From contig JBOHUC010000184.1 in the NCBI GenBank assembly GCA_050733935.1, positions 1 to 33,180 of the forward strand: a stretch of DNA of 33,180 nt, read 5' to 3'. Shown here piece by piece: positions 15,691-23,038 of the stretch (the stretch's first letter is position 1; each line of letters starts with the position of its first letter). The stretch comes from JBOHUC01 sp050733935 (GTDB taxonomy: Bacteria > Eisenbacteria > RBG-16-71-46 > DASYSL01). The translations under genes were made by a program, and so were the position numbers. The notes beneath the pieces were generated by a model. The model was not told the DNA's origin, ran no database searches, and saw only the letters and a list, made by a program, of their open reading frames with translations.

Positions 15691-15902
15691 ACGAAAGATC
15701 CGCGTCCGGGGGCCACCCACTGCTTCCGATCGAGCGGCAGATTCGGCTCGCGGCGGGCCTCGCGGCCCTCGGGCTCGTGGTCGAAGGCGTGAGCCTCGCG
15801 TGGAACTCGCCGCTCTCGTTCGTCCTCTTCGCGGCCGCGGGGCCGGCGCTCATCGGGGCGGGGACGATCGTCTACCTGCTCGCGCTCCTCCGGCGCGCCT
15901 GA
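15687..15902 (+). CDS. small two-helix membrane protein (GTG start)
   Basis: This is a 71-residue protein easily missed because it starts with GTG (15687-15689), overlapping the TGA of the cytochrome gene (15688-15690). GGAAGGAG stands at 15671-15678, an ideal distance upstream. It has a polar N-terminus (about 1-20) and two hydrophobic helices (about 22-40 and 45-67), and ends in Arg-Arg-Ala. There is no haem motif. Given the coupling, it may be a subunit or stabiliser of the NapC-like quinone-interacting complex. I recognise no family. It is the last gene before the operon's terminator. Confidence 0.72.
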   Translation: MNERSASGGHPLLPIERQIRLAAGLAALGLVVEGVSLAWNSPLSFVLFAAAGPALIGAGTIVYLLALLRRA

Positions 15903-15937
15903 CGCTGCACACTTCCGCAACTTCACGACGCACGAAA

Positions 15938-15966
15938 AAGGGCCCGGCGTCGAGCGCCGGGCCCTT
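15938..15966. terminator. bidirectional intrinsic terminator
   Basis: A perfect 12-bp stem (15938-15949 with 15955-15966) with a 5-base loop sits between two convergent genes. On the minus strand it is followed by three more T residues plus GTGCG, giving a run of five T overlapping the stem base. On the plus strand it is followed by CTCTTCG. It closes the cytochrome operon and the lipoprotein gene opposite. Confidence 0.85.
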
Positions 15967-15988
15967 CTCTTCGCGAAGAGAGCGACGC

Positions 15989-16648
15989 CTACATCACTCC
16001 CGCGGCTTTGAGCTTGGGCAGGATCGTGTTCGAGATCTGCTGGGTGATGGACTGGGCCGACTTCGGATCGATCGACTCGGTCGTTCCGGTCCAGATCATC
16101 TTGCCCTTCTCGCCCCCGGCCGTCGACCACACCGACGTGTCCACGAGGACGACGGTCTCGGTGCCGACGTACCCCGGTGAGACGTAGCTCGAGTACACGC
16201 CGCCGTACCATCCGTACCAGCCGCCGTAGCCGTAGCCCGGCGCACCGACGGTCGTCACCGTGGGCGGCACGTAATACTCCTGCTTCTCCTTGCTCGTGAG
16301 ACGGCTCACGATCACGCCGTCGTAGCCGTTCTTCGCGACCACTTCCTTCATCTGATCCACGGTCGGCATGCCGTCCGGGAAGAGCGTGTAGCTCGACGTC
16401 GCCTGGACGCCCTTCGACTTGAGATCGCCGACCACGATGTCCTCCGCCGTGCGGCGGGCCGAACCGTCCGGGACGGCGGCGACCATGAGGATGTTCTTGA
16501 GCGGCGGCCCCGTGAAGCTCGGGTCCTTCCACGAACCCTGGAGCGTGGTGGAGGGCCCGCAACCTCCGGCTGCGATGCCGAGCGCCGCGACGATTGCGGC
16601 CATGCTCCACGACATCCGCCCGGTTCCCGCCTGATCCTTCGATTGCAT
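15989..16648 (-). CDS. DUF4136-like lipoprotein
   Basis: The product has 219 residues with a lipoprotein signal (about 1-31) ending in a lipobox-like AAGGC. The mature part opens with SWKDPSFTGPPLKNILMVA and a segment near 60-75 (SARRTAEDIVVGDL) that looks like the DUF4136 family of envelope lipoproteins. A Gly/Tyr/Trp-rich stretch lies in the middle (around 140-165, GYGYGGWYGWYGG). The C-terminal part (SAQSITQQISNTILPKLKAAGVM) resembles the helical end of that family. The ATG at 16648 is chosen for the excellent AGGAGGA upstream; an in-frame ATG at 16675 has none. The function is unknown, probably periplasmic or outer-membrane-facing. It is transcribed divergently from the exporter gene. Confidence 0.75.
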   Translation of the reverse strand: MQSKDQAGTGRMSWSMAAIVAALGIAAGGCGPSTTLQGSWKDPSFTGPPLKNILMVAAVPDGSARRTAEDIVVGDLKSKGVQATSSYTLFPDGMPTVDQMKEVVAKNGYDGVIVSRLTSKEKQEYYVPPTVTTVGAPGYGYGGWYGWYGGVYSSYVSPGYVGTETVVLVDTSVWSTAGGEKGKMIWTGTTESIDPKSAQSITQQISNTILPKLKAAGVM

Positions 16649-16728
16649 TCGATCCTCCTCCTTGTTTTGTCGCACATCGGGTTCCTGTCTCCAACGGCCG
16701 GATCATAGCCGACCCCGGGCGCGTCGGC

Positions 16729-16734
16729 TAGACT
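16729..16734 (+). promoter_or_regulatory. -10-like box at leaderless distance
   Basis: TAGACT ends seven bases before the ATG at 16742, so a transcript from it would start at or next to the start codon. No Shine-Dalgarno site precedes this ATG, which fits leaderless initiation. No good -35 is seen. Confidence 0.3.
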
Positions 16735-16741
16735 GCCGGAC

Positions 16742-18187
16742 ATGCCCGAAATCGAACACGCCCCGCCCGTGCCAACGCCCGCGCGGCCCGCGCAGGACGC
16801 GCGCGCCAGGGACGCGCTCGCGGGCGATCCGGGCTGGGTTCCCACACCGCCGGTTTCGGTCCGCGAAGTGTGGAGCGCGTGGTGGCCGCTCGCCGCGAGC
16901 TGGCTTCTCATGGGATTCGAGCTCCCGGCCGTGAGCGCGGTCATGGCCCGCCTCCCCGACCCGACCGTGAGCCTCGCGGCGTACGGCGGCGTGGTCTTCC
17001 CGCTCGCGCTCCTGATCGAATCCCCGATCATCATGCTCCTCTCGGCTTCGACCGCACTGTCCAAGGATCGCGCGTCGTACCGGCTCGTTCGCCGCTTCAT
17101 GCTCGTGGCCGGGTTGTCGCTCACCGCCTTTCATGCACTCGTCGCCTTCACGCCGCTCTACGATTTCGTCGTCGGCCAGCTGCTCCGGCCTCCGCCCGAC
17201 GTGCTCGAGCCCGGGCGCATCGGCATGATGATCATGACGCCGTGGACGATCGCGATCGCCTACCGGCGCTTTCAGCAGGGATTGCTCATTCGCTTCGGGC
17301 GCTCGCACGCCGTTGGCGTCGGCACGGGCATCCGGCTCGGCACGAATGTTCTCGTGCTCGCACTCGGGTGGGCGATCGGTGCGTGGCCGGGGATCGTGGT
17401 CGGCACGGTCGCGGTCGCGAGCAGCGTGGTCGCCGAAGCCATCTTCGCCGGAATCGTCGCCCACGGGGTGATCCGCGGTCCGCTCGCCACGGCGCCGCCG
17501 CTCGAAACCCCGCTCACCATGAAGCGCTTCCTGCGTTTCTACACGCCGCTCCTCGTCACGCCGTTTCTTCTCTTCTTCGCGATGCCGCTCGCAAGCGCCG
17601 CCATGAGCCGCATGCCGCGCGCGCTCGATTCCCTCGCCGCATGGCCGGTCGTGAACGGGCTCGTGTTCACGCTCCGAAGTGTCGCGTTCGGATTGAACGA
17701 AGTCGCGGTCTCGGTCGTCGAGCGGCCGCGGTCGCTCGCTGCGCTCACGCGCTTCACGGGACTCCTCGCGGTCGCGCTCACCGCCGTTCTCTTGGCACTC
17801 GTCGCCACGCCCCTCTCGGGGGTGTGGCTCGGCACCGTTTCCGCCCTTCCCGCGGAGCTCGTCCCTCTAGCCGCCACGGGACTCGCGCTCGCGTTCCTCC
17901 TCCCCGCCCTCACCGCCTATCAGAGCCTCTATCAGGGCGTCGTCGTCTACAGCCACCGGACGTCGGCCGTCACAGAGTCCATGGTCGTCTTTCTGCTCGT
18001 TTGCGCGCTCGTGCTCGGAATCGGGATCCAGGCTCAGGGACCGCCGGGACTCCACGTGGCGCTGGTTGCGTTCGTGCTCGGAACGCTCGCCCAGGTGGTG
18101 TGGCTCGCGTGGCGTGCGCAGCCCGAGTTGAACGCGCTCGCCGCGCGCGATCGGGCCGCTCAGGAAGCGCCCGTTCCCGGCCGATAA
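16742..18187 (+). CDS. multi-helix exporter of the MOP superfamily (ANKH-like)
   Basis: The product has 481 residues: a Pro/Ala-rich polar N-terminus (1 to about 38), then about twelve hydrophobic helices. The first repeat begins near 40 (WSAWWPLAASWLLMGFELPAV), and a second similar half begins near 260 (RFLRFYTPLLVTPFLLFFAM). The two-fold pattern and the IESPIIMLLSASTAL segment (about 97-111) resemble MATE/MOP-fold transporters, closest in my memory to bacterial relatives of the ANKH (progressive ankylosis) protein. The substrate is unknown. No Shine-Dalgarno site precedes the ATG, and a -10-like box sits immediately upstream. It diverges from the DUF4136-like gene. Confidence 0.65.
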   Translation: MPEIEHAPPVPTPARPAQDARARDALAGDPGWVPTPPVSVREVWSAWWPLAASWLLMGFELPAVSAVMARLPDPTVSLAAYGGVVFPLALLIESPIIMLLSASTALSKDRASYRLVRRFMLVAGLSLTAFHALVAFTPLYDFVVGQLLRPPPDVLEPGRIGMMIMTPWTIAIAYRRFQQGLLIRFGRSHAVGVGTGIRLGTNVLVLALGWAIGAWPGIVVGTVAVASSVVAEAIFAGIVAHGVIRGPLATAPPLETPLTMKRFLRFYTPLLVTPFLLFFAMPLASAAMSRMPRALDSLAAWPVVNGLVFTLRSVAFGLNEVAVSVVERPRSLAALTRFTGLLAVALTAVLLALVATPLSGVWLGTVSALPAELVPLAATGLALAFLLPALTAYQSLYQGVVVYSHRTSAVTESMVVFLLVCALVLGIGIQAQGPPGLHVALVAFVLGTLAQVVWLAWRAQPELNALAARDRAAQEAPVPGR

Positions 18188-18232
18188 CGGGGGCGCACGC
18201 CGCGTGCGGACGCGGCGGAGGAGGAACGCGCC

Positions 18233-18862
18233 ATGGACAAGATTCTCTGGCTCGCCGGGGCACTCGCCGTCTTGTGTCTCCTCGGGCCCGTCATCTACTT
18301 CCTGATCGCAGTCGTCTTCGGGAAGACAATCGGTGCGATCGCGCTCGCGCAGCAGCCGGATCGCATCCATCTCATGCCCGCCGGGCCAGACGACTGGAAG
18401 AACAGGGCGAAGGTCGAAGAGACCACTCATGCGATCGCCGCGCTCGGGTTCGCGGACGCCGGAACGTGGCACATCTCGGAGATGCCGGGCGTGATCGTGC
18501 GCCTCATGCACAATCCGTCCGAGCGTGCGCTCGCCGCGCTCTACGAACATCCGATGGCCGGAGTGTGGTTCGACTTCTGCTGGCGCTTCGAGGACCGAAC
18601 GAGCGCGACCTGGACGACCGCGCGGTCGACGGGACTCTCCGAGCGCCCGGGTCATCCGATGGTGCACGCGCCGGGACAGACGCCCTCCGTGCTCTTCGAG
18701 CGCGCGCGGCGGGAGCGCCCCGATCGGCGGATCGAGCCGGTCTCGAACCAGGAATCAAAGCATGTGTTCGAAGAGGCGTACGCGGAGTCCACTGCATGGA
18801 GAAAGGCGCAGGGAATCTCCCGCGCCGAAGTCGTGAAAGTCGCAAGCCGCAAGGCCGCCTGA
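18233..18862 (+). CDS. hypothetical membrane-anchored protein
   Basis: The product has 209 residues. One strongly hydrophobic helix (about 4-30) anchors the N-terminus, followed by a soluble domain of about 175 residues rich in charged residues and tryptophan (for example GVWFDFCWRFED around 105-116). There is no haem, nucleotide-binding or protease motif, and I recognise no family. The start at 18233 has GGAGGAGGAA about six bases upstream, so expression should be efficient. It begins 45 bases after the exporter gene stop and may be co-transcribed with it. A hairpin follows at 18883-18909. Confidence 0.7.
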   Translation: MDKILWLAGALAVLCLLGPVIYFLIAVVFGKTIGAIALAQQPDRIHLMPAGPDDWKNRAKVEETTHAIAALGFADAGTWHISEMPGVIVRLMHNPSERALAALYEHPMAGVWFDFCWRFEDRTSATWTTARSTGLSERPGHPMVHAPGQTPSVLFERARRERPDRRIEPVSNQESKHVFEEAYAESTAWRKAQGISRAEVVKVASRKAA

Positions 18863-18882
18863 GAAGCCTCAACCCGCCCGTT

Positions 18883-18909
18883 CCCGGCCCGCGCGCACCG
18901 CGGGCCGGG
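18883..18909 (+). terminator. terminator-like hairpin without U-tract
   Basis: An 11-bp perfect stem (18883-18893 with 18899-18909) with a 5-base loop lies 20 bases after the stop at 18862. The tail has only CCCCTGTTCC, so the call rests on stem strength and position. Confidence 0.5.
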
Positions 18910-19037
18910 CCCCTGTTCCGGAAAACTGCTTGCGCGGAACGACCTCCTGATTGACCATGGCGGACGAATTGCGCCATGAGCCACGCAGACTTTCGGCGCA
19001 TTCGCCCCGCATCAGTCCCGCCCCACAAGGAGGAATC

Positions 19038-19295
19038 ATGGACAAGGGGAGCGACAAGAGGGCCGACTTCTCGGACGTGGAGTCGGGCGGTTCTTCGACC
19101 GCGCCGGACTCTCCGGCCCCCGCCCCGGCCGATACGGAGTACACGGTGGTCGCGGGCGACAGCCTGTCCAGGATCGCGAAGCGCTTCTACGGTGATGCGA
19201 ACCAGTGGCGCCGGATCTTCGAAGCGAACCGAGACCAGATCAAGAACCCGGACCTCATCCATCCGGGGCAGGTGTTCCGAATTCCGCCGGCCTAG
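19038..19295 (+). CDS. small LysM-domain protein
   Basis: The product has 85 residues. The first 30 are polar and flexible, then a Pro/Ala-rich linker, then one LysM domain (about 35-83). The domain reads YTVVAGDSLSRIAKRFYGDA, followed by WRRIFEANRDQI and PDLIHPGQVFRIP, which is canonical for peptidoglycan binding. No signal peptide is visible, so it either works inside the cell, as some LysM/BON-type stress proteins do, or is exported by another route. The ATG at 19038 is chosen for AAGGAGG eight bases upstream; an in-frame start at 18951 lacks one. Confidence 0.88.
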   Translation: MDKGSDKRADFSDVESGGSSTAPDSPAPAPADTEYTVVAGDSLSRIAKRFYGDANQWRRIFEANRDQIKNPDLIHPGQVFRIPPA

Positions 19296-19343
19296 GCTGC
19301 CTGGGCTCCGGCGCCCGGCGTGGACCAGGGAGGGATTGCCCGC

Positions 19344-19790
19344 ATGCGACGTTGGACGCGCGTCATTGCCGTCGTGTCATTGGCTTTAGGTCCGGTTCTG
19401 TTGGCCGGGTGTCAGAAGAAGGAAGAGCCGCCCCCGCCGGTCGCCGAGGCGCCCAAGCCCGTTCCGTTCCGCATCGTGGGAATGGAGCTCGGAAAGTCGC
19501 TCGGCGCCGACAAGAAGGTCGCGGCACCGATGGCCACGTTCGGACCGCGTGACACGATCTACGTCGCGATCTCGAGCGAAGGCACGGCGACGAGCACCAC
19601 CGTGCAGGCCCTGTGGCAGTTCCAGGACGGACAGCTCGTCGCGCAGGACTCGCAGACGCTCGCGCCGACGGGCCCGGCACAGACCGAGTTCCACATCTTC
19701 AAGCCCTCGGCCTGGCCCAAGGGCAAGTACTCGGTCGAGATCTCGGTGGATGGAGCACCGGCCGGACGGAAGGACTTCGAGGTCCGGTAG
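19344..19790 (+). CDS. small lipoprotein of unknown function
   Basis: The product has 148 residues. The basic start MRRWTR, a hydrophobic core and the lipobox LAGC place the lipidated cysteine near residue 23. A Lys/Glu/Pro-rich spacer follows, and then a compact beta-rich domain (about 40-148) with a final strand KYSVEISVDG and GRKDFEVR. That pattern is typical of small Ig-like envelope domains. It is 48 bases downstream of the LysM gene and probably co-transcribed. An in-frame ATG at 19320 is possible, but the one at 19344 puts the signal peptide at the N-terminus with AGGGAGGG upstream. A strong hairpin follows. Confidence 0.78.
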   Translation: MRRWTRVIAVVSLALGPVLLAGCQKKEEPPPPVAEAPKPVPFRIVGMELGKSLGADKKVAAPMATFGPRDTIYVAISSEGTATSTTVQALWQFQDGQLVAQDSQTLAPTGPAQTEFHIFKPSAWPKGKYSVEISVDGAPAGRKDFEVR

Positions 19791-19798
19791 AAACACGA

Positions 19799-19825
19799 AC
19801 GCCGACGGCTTCGGGCCGTCGGCGT
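19799..19825. terminator. bidirectional intrinsic terminator
   Basis: An 11-bp stem (19799-19809 with 19815-19825) with the loop TTCGG sits between convergent gene ends at 19790 and 19833 and is followed on the plus strand by CGCTCTTTC. Confidence 0.8.
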
Positions 19826-19832
19826 CGCTCTT

Positions 19833-21239
19833 TCACGACAGATCGTCGCGCCTCTTTCGGAGCGCGGTGATCGAGGACTCGGAGCGCTGCCCCTCGGGCA
19901 GCGCTTCGGCGTATCGGATCGCCTCGTCGAGCGTCTTTCGCGCCGCGTCCTTGTCCCCCTTGCCGATGTACGAATCCGTGCGCGCGTTGTAGATGCGAAT
20001 CTTGCGCGGCCCGTACGCGAGCGCGAGCGAGCGCTGACTTGCGTCGAGCGCGTCGTCCCACTGCTTCATCGCGTTGTACGCGAGCGCGAGCCGGTACGAC
20101 GGATTGTAATCGCCGGGAGCGGCCTTCTCCGACTCCTTGAGGAAGCCGACCGCCTTTTCAGGCTCGCCGAGCTCGAGGTAGGCGGAGAGCCTGTGCGAAT
20201 CGAACACCGCGCGTTCGTCGGGCGTCTTCGCGCGCGCGGCCGCACCGTCCAGGAACGTCGCCCAGGCGAGGGCGGCCTTCTTCGCGCCGGCCTCGTCCTT
20301 CGCGTCCTGCCGTGCCTCCATCAGAGTCGCATAGAGTCCGGAGCGGTCGTCATCCGCGAGCGTGATCGTGGGATCGTCGAGCGCTTCACGCGTCTTCTGC
20401 TCGAAGTGCGCAATGAGGGAAGCGCGCCCCGGGCGCTCGGGCGGCAGCGCGAGCGCGAACGCGAGCCCGCTCACCGCAAGGCTCGCGCCCGAGGTCGTCC
20501 GGCCGAGCTTCGGAAGCGCCGCCTGCGCGAGCTTCACGCCCGCCTCGTTCTGATCGGTCATGGAGAGCGAGAAGGACAGCGCTTCAGCGACCCGCGCGTA
20601 ATTCGCAGGATCGGACTCGAGTCCGGGAAGCGCCTCCTCGTACGCGAGGGCCGCGCCCTTGTAGTCGGCTTCACCGTACAGGCGATCGCCGCGGGCGAGC
20701 GCGCTCTCGGCCGGCTTCGAGGCGTCGACGTAGGCCTTCTTCCCCTCGTCGAGGAAGCCGTCGAGCTGCTTGATCGTCATTCCGCCGACCCAACGTCTGA
20801 CGACCCGCTCGCTGTCCGGATCGACGACGAAGAACGTGGGAAGCGCGGCCGCGGGATATTTGACCCGGACCGGCGCGTTCTGCGGCTTCTCGACATCGAT
20901 GCTCAACCACACGAACTCGCCCGCGCGGCTTGCGAGCGCGGGATCGGTGAACACGAATGCCATCATCGAGCGGCACGTGTGGCACCAGGTCGCCCAGGAA
21001 TCGAGGAAGATCGGCACCTTCCGTGCGCGCGCCTCGGACAGGGCTTTCGCGTAGTCGTCCTCGATGAACGGAACGGTCTTTGGTCGTCCGGCGGCCTTCG
21101 CGTGCGAGGCCTTGGAGTCAGCGGCCTTCGAGTCCGCCGCGGGGGCCGCGCCGGCCGGAGTCGAAAGGAAGACGAGAACGAGAAGGGCCGGAAGGATCCG
21201 GGATGCTGCGAGCCGGGAGGAAGCCTGAAGGTTTTTCAT
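19833..21239 (-). CDS. secreted thioredoxin-fold protein with TPR repeats
   Basis: The product has 468 residues. A signal peptide (about 1-31) is followed by an Ala/Lys/Ser linker and a thioredoxin-like domain (about 55-170). Its active site WCHTC has Cys86 and Cys89, as in the DsbD gamma/DUF255-like group that also uses a His after the first Cys. The cis-Pro segment is ALPTFFVVDPDS, and WVGGMTIKQLDGFL closes the domain. The rest is helical with TPR-like repeats (about 180-460), for example YGEADYKGAALAYEEALPGL and NAMKQWDDALDASQRSLAL. It probably handles thiol redox in the periplasm with a bound partner. A role in cytochrome c maturation is conceivable given the nearby operon but is unsupported. 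No Shine-Dalgarno site is obvious. Confidence 0.82.
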   Translation of the reverse strand: MKNLQASSRLAASRILPALLVLVFLSTPAGAAPAADSKAADSKASHAKAAGRPKTVPFIEDDYAKALSEARARKVPIFLDSWATWCHTCRSMMAFVFTDPALASRAGEFVWLSIDVEKPQNAPVRVKYPAAALPTFFVVDPDSERVVRRWVGGMTIKQLDGFLDEGKKAYVDASKPAESALARGDRLYGEADYKGAALAYEEALPGLESDPANYARVAEALSFSLSMTDQNEAGVKLAQAALPKLGRTTSGASLAVSGLAFALALPPERPGRASLIAHFEQKTREALDDPTITLADDDRSGLYATLMEARQDAKDEAGAKKAALAWATFLDGAAARAKTPDERAVFDSHRLSAYLELGEPEKAVGFLKESEKAAPGDYNPSYRLALAYNAMKQWDDALDASQRSLALAYGPRKIRIYNARTDSYIGKGDKDAARKTLDEAIRYAEALPEGQRSESSITALRKRRDDLS

Positions 21240-21467
21240 GGTGCGGAGACGCTATCAGACCGCCCATCCCCGCGCCAAGTCGCGCTTCGCGTCCGAGGCG
21301 GCGGCCAGGCCCGGTGGGCACGGGCTTTGCAAGTCATGAACTTTCTGTTCCCCCGTCCACGACCCTCCTCTAGACTGGATGCGCTCGCGGTCCCACCACG
21401 CCCCTCGAGCACATTTTAGGTCCGTACAACTCATGCCGATCCCCCCTCCCCTCACCCGGAGGCATCG
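21240..21467. promoter_or_regulatory. divergent promoter region
   Basis: These 228 bases separate the thioredoxin-TPR gene from the protease operon. A -10-like TAGACT lies at 21371-21376, about 90 bases ahead of the protease start, without a good -35 at standard spacing. GGAGG lies at 21457-21461, just before the ATG at 21468. Confidence 0.35.
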
Positions 21468-22622
21468 ATGAAGACTCCCGTCTCCTGGGCTTCACGTCGC
21501 ATTCTCGTGCCGGCGGCACTCGTCGCAGCCGCCGGTGTCGTCGTCTGGGGTTGCAGCAAGAATCCCGTCTCGACCGACACGGATCTCACGTCGGGCCAGA
21601 CCACCCTCGAAACGGCTGCGCGCATCGAGTTGCCGGCCGACAACGCCGCGGTTCAGACGGTGATGGCCGTCCAGAACCGCCACACGGACGAGATCATGCG
21701 CATCCCCGGCGTGGTCGGCGTCGGAACGAGCGCGGACGAAACCGGGACCGCGGTCATCCGCGTGTTCACCGAGAAGAAGCTGCCGCCCGGGCTCCTCAAG
21801 CAGGAGTTCGAAGGCGTACGGGTCGTCGAAGAGGTGAGCGGCCGGATCATGGCGTTCAAGGGCCCCGGAGGTGGTGGTGGTGGCGGGCATACCGCACTCC
21901 AGACGCCACCAATCCAGCTCGGAACGTCCGGCGGACCGGCGCTCGATCTCGCGAACGGCTTCTGCTGCGGCGGCACGCTCGGCTCGCTCGTCCACATCGG
22001 CTCGACCCAGTACATCCTGTCGAACAGCCACGTGTTCGCCGGCGACGTCACGAGCGGCGGCAATGGCCGCGTCTCGACGATCGGCGACGACATCACGCAG
22101 CCCGGGCTGATCGACGTCAATTGCAACGCCGCGGGCGCGAACGTAGTCGCAGACCTGTCGAGCCTCTCGACGCTGTTCCCGCCGAACTCGACGCCGAACG
22201 TGGATGCCTCGATCGCGCAGGTGCGCGCAGGCCAGGTGCGCACGGACGGCTCGATCCTCGCGATCGGAACGATCTCCTCCTCGACCGTGGCCGCGTCCAT
22301 CGGCCAGAACGTGAAGAAGAGCGGTCGCACGACCGGACTCACCAGAAGCTCTGTGAGCACGCTCAACGTGACCGTGAACGTCGGCTACAGCAACGAGTGC
22401 GCCGGCGGAAGCTTCACGAAGACGTTCACGGGCCAGATCATCGTGTCCCAGAAGCGGAGCAACTTCCTGAACTCGGGCGACTCGGGTTCGCTCATGGTCG
22501 AGGACGTGTCGACGAACCCGCGCGCGGTCGGCCTGCTCTACGCTGGATCGGCCTCGAGCGCGGTTGCGAATCCGATCAACGCGGTGCTGAGCCACTTCGG
22601 CGCCTCGATGGTCGGCAACTGA
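21468..22622 (+). CDS. trypsin-like serine protease lipoprotein (Nal1-like)
   Basis: The product has 384 residues. The lipoprotein signal ends at Cys29 (VVWGCS). An N-terminal domain (about 60-130) contains EIMRIPGVVGVG and ends in SGRIMAF; a Gly-rich linker (132-140) then leads to a protease domain (about 150-384). The probable catalytic triad is His188 in LSNSHVF, Asp246 in VDASIA and Ser339 in SGDSGSL. The domain looks like the chymotrypsin-fold group that includes plant NAL1 and bacterial homologues. Paired cysteines (166/167, 219, 311) fit an exported protein. Its N-terminal domain recurs as a separate protein encoded by the next gene, so it may be an inhibitory or chaperone-like prodomain. 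The TGA overlaps the CTG start proposed for that gene. Confidence 0.83.
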   Translation: MKTPVSWASRRILVPAALVAAAGVVVWGCSKNPVSTDTDLTSGQTTLETAARIELPADNAAVQTVMAVQNRHTDEIMRIPGVVGVGTSADETGTAVIRVFTEKKLPPGLLKQEFEGVRVVEEVSGRIMAFKGPGGGGGGGHTALQTPPIQLGTSGGPALDLANGFCCGGTLGSLVHIGSTQYILSNSHVFAGDVTSGGNGRVSTIGDDITQPGLIDVNCNAAGANVVADLSSLSTLFPPNSTPNVDASIAQVRAGQVRTDGSILAIGTISSSTVAASIGQNVKKSGRTTGLTRSSVSTLNVTVNVGYSNECAGGSFTKTFTGQIIVSQKRSNFLNSGDSGSLMVEDVSTNPRAVGLLYAGSASSAVANPINAVLSHFGASMVGN

Positions 22623-23038
22623 ACGAGAAACTCCGGGGCGGGCGTCGGCACAGTGCCGGCGCCCGCTTCGCGCTCCATCTCCTGACCGGCGGCCTCGTCG
22701 CGCTGTCGGCCTGCGGGGCACCCGGGAATCCGCCCGAGAGCTCACCCGAGAACCCACGCGAGCCATCGCCTTCCGTGTCCGATCCTCCCGACACCACGCG
22801 TTCGATCACCGACGTCGTGCGCCTGCGCGCGGGCGAGATCATGGCGCTCCCGGGCGTCGTCGGCCTCGGCGAAGGCCGGTTGCCGGACGGGCGCACGTGC
22901 GTTCGGATCTTCCTCGCACGCGAGGATCCTGAGCTTCGCGCGCGCCTTCCGAAGACGCTCGACGGTTATCCCGTCGACGTCGAGGTCACGGGGGAAATTC
23001 GCGCGCTGCCGGACGATTCGACGGAAAGCACGCTTTGA
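22619..23038 (+). CDS. small lipoprotein homologous to the protease N-terminal domain (CTG start)
   Basis: This is a 139-residue frame with no ATG, GTG or TTG at a sensible place. The best start is CTG at 22619-22621, overlapping the protease stop as CTGA. This yields a basic n-region, a hydrophobic segment and a lipobox ALSAC (Cys32). After a Pro/Ser-rich spacer, residues about 66-130 match protease residues 66-130 in both order and spacing. Shared features are EIM-x2-PGVVG-x-G, a VIRVF/VRIF strand, a Leu-Pro segment and a final V-x-G-x-I strand. It is probably anchored on the same membrane as the protease and may bind or inhibit it. A hairpin (22638-22666) lies inside its first codons. The start is uncertain, but the frame's coding nature and the homology are clear. 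Confidence 0.72.
   Translation: MNEKLRGGRRHSAGARFALHLLTGGLVALSACGAPGNPPESSPENPREPSPSVSDPPDTTRSITDVVRLRAGEIMALPGVVGLGEGRLPDGRTCVRIFLAREDPELRARLPKTLDGYPVDVEVTGEIRALPDDSTESTL
22638..22666 (+). terminator. terminator-like hairpin inside the start of the small lipoprotein gene
   Basis: A 13-bp stem (22638-22650 with 22654-22666, one G-T wobble) with a 3-base loop starts 16 bases after the protease stop, the usual place for this genome's terminators, and is followed by TTCGCG. Because it lies within the next gene's first codons, it could act as an attenuator or limit downstream expression. Confidence 0.5.

Noticed and set aside
16870..18954. 694-codon plus-strand frame overlapping the exporter and hypothetical genes
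   Set aside because: Arg/Pro/His-rich composition; it crosses two genes and a hairpin, so it is a shadow frame.
21870..21890. Short GGT repeat as a phase-variation tract
   Set aside because: It is in-frame Gly codons of the protease linker; unit length three would not cause frameshifts.
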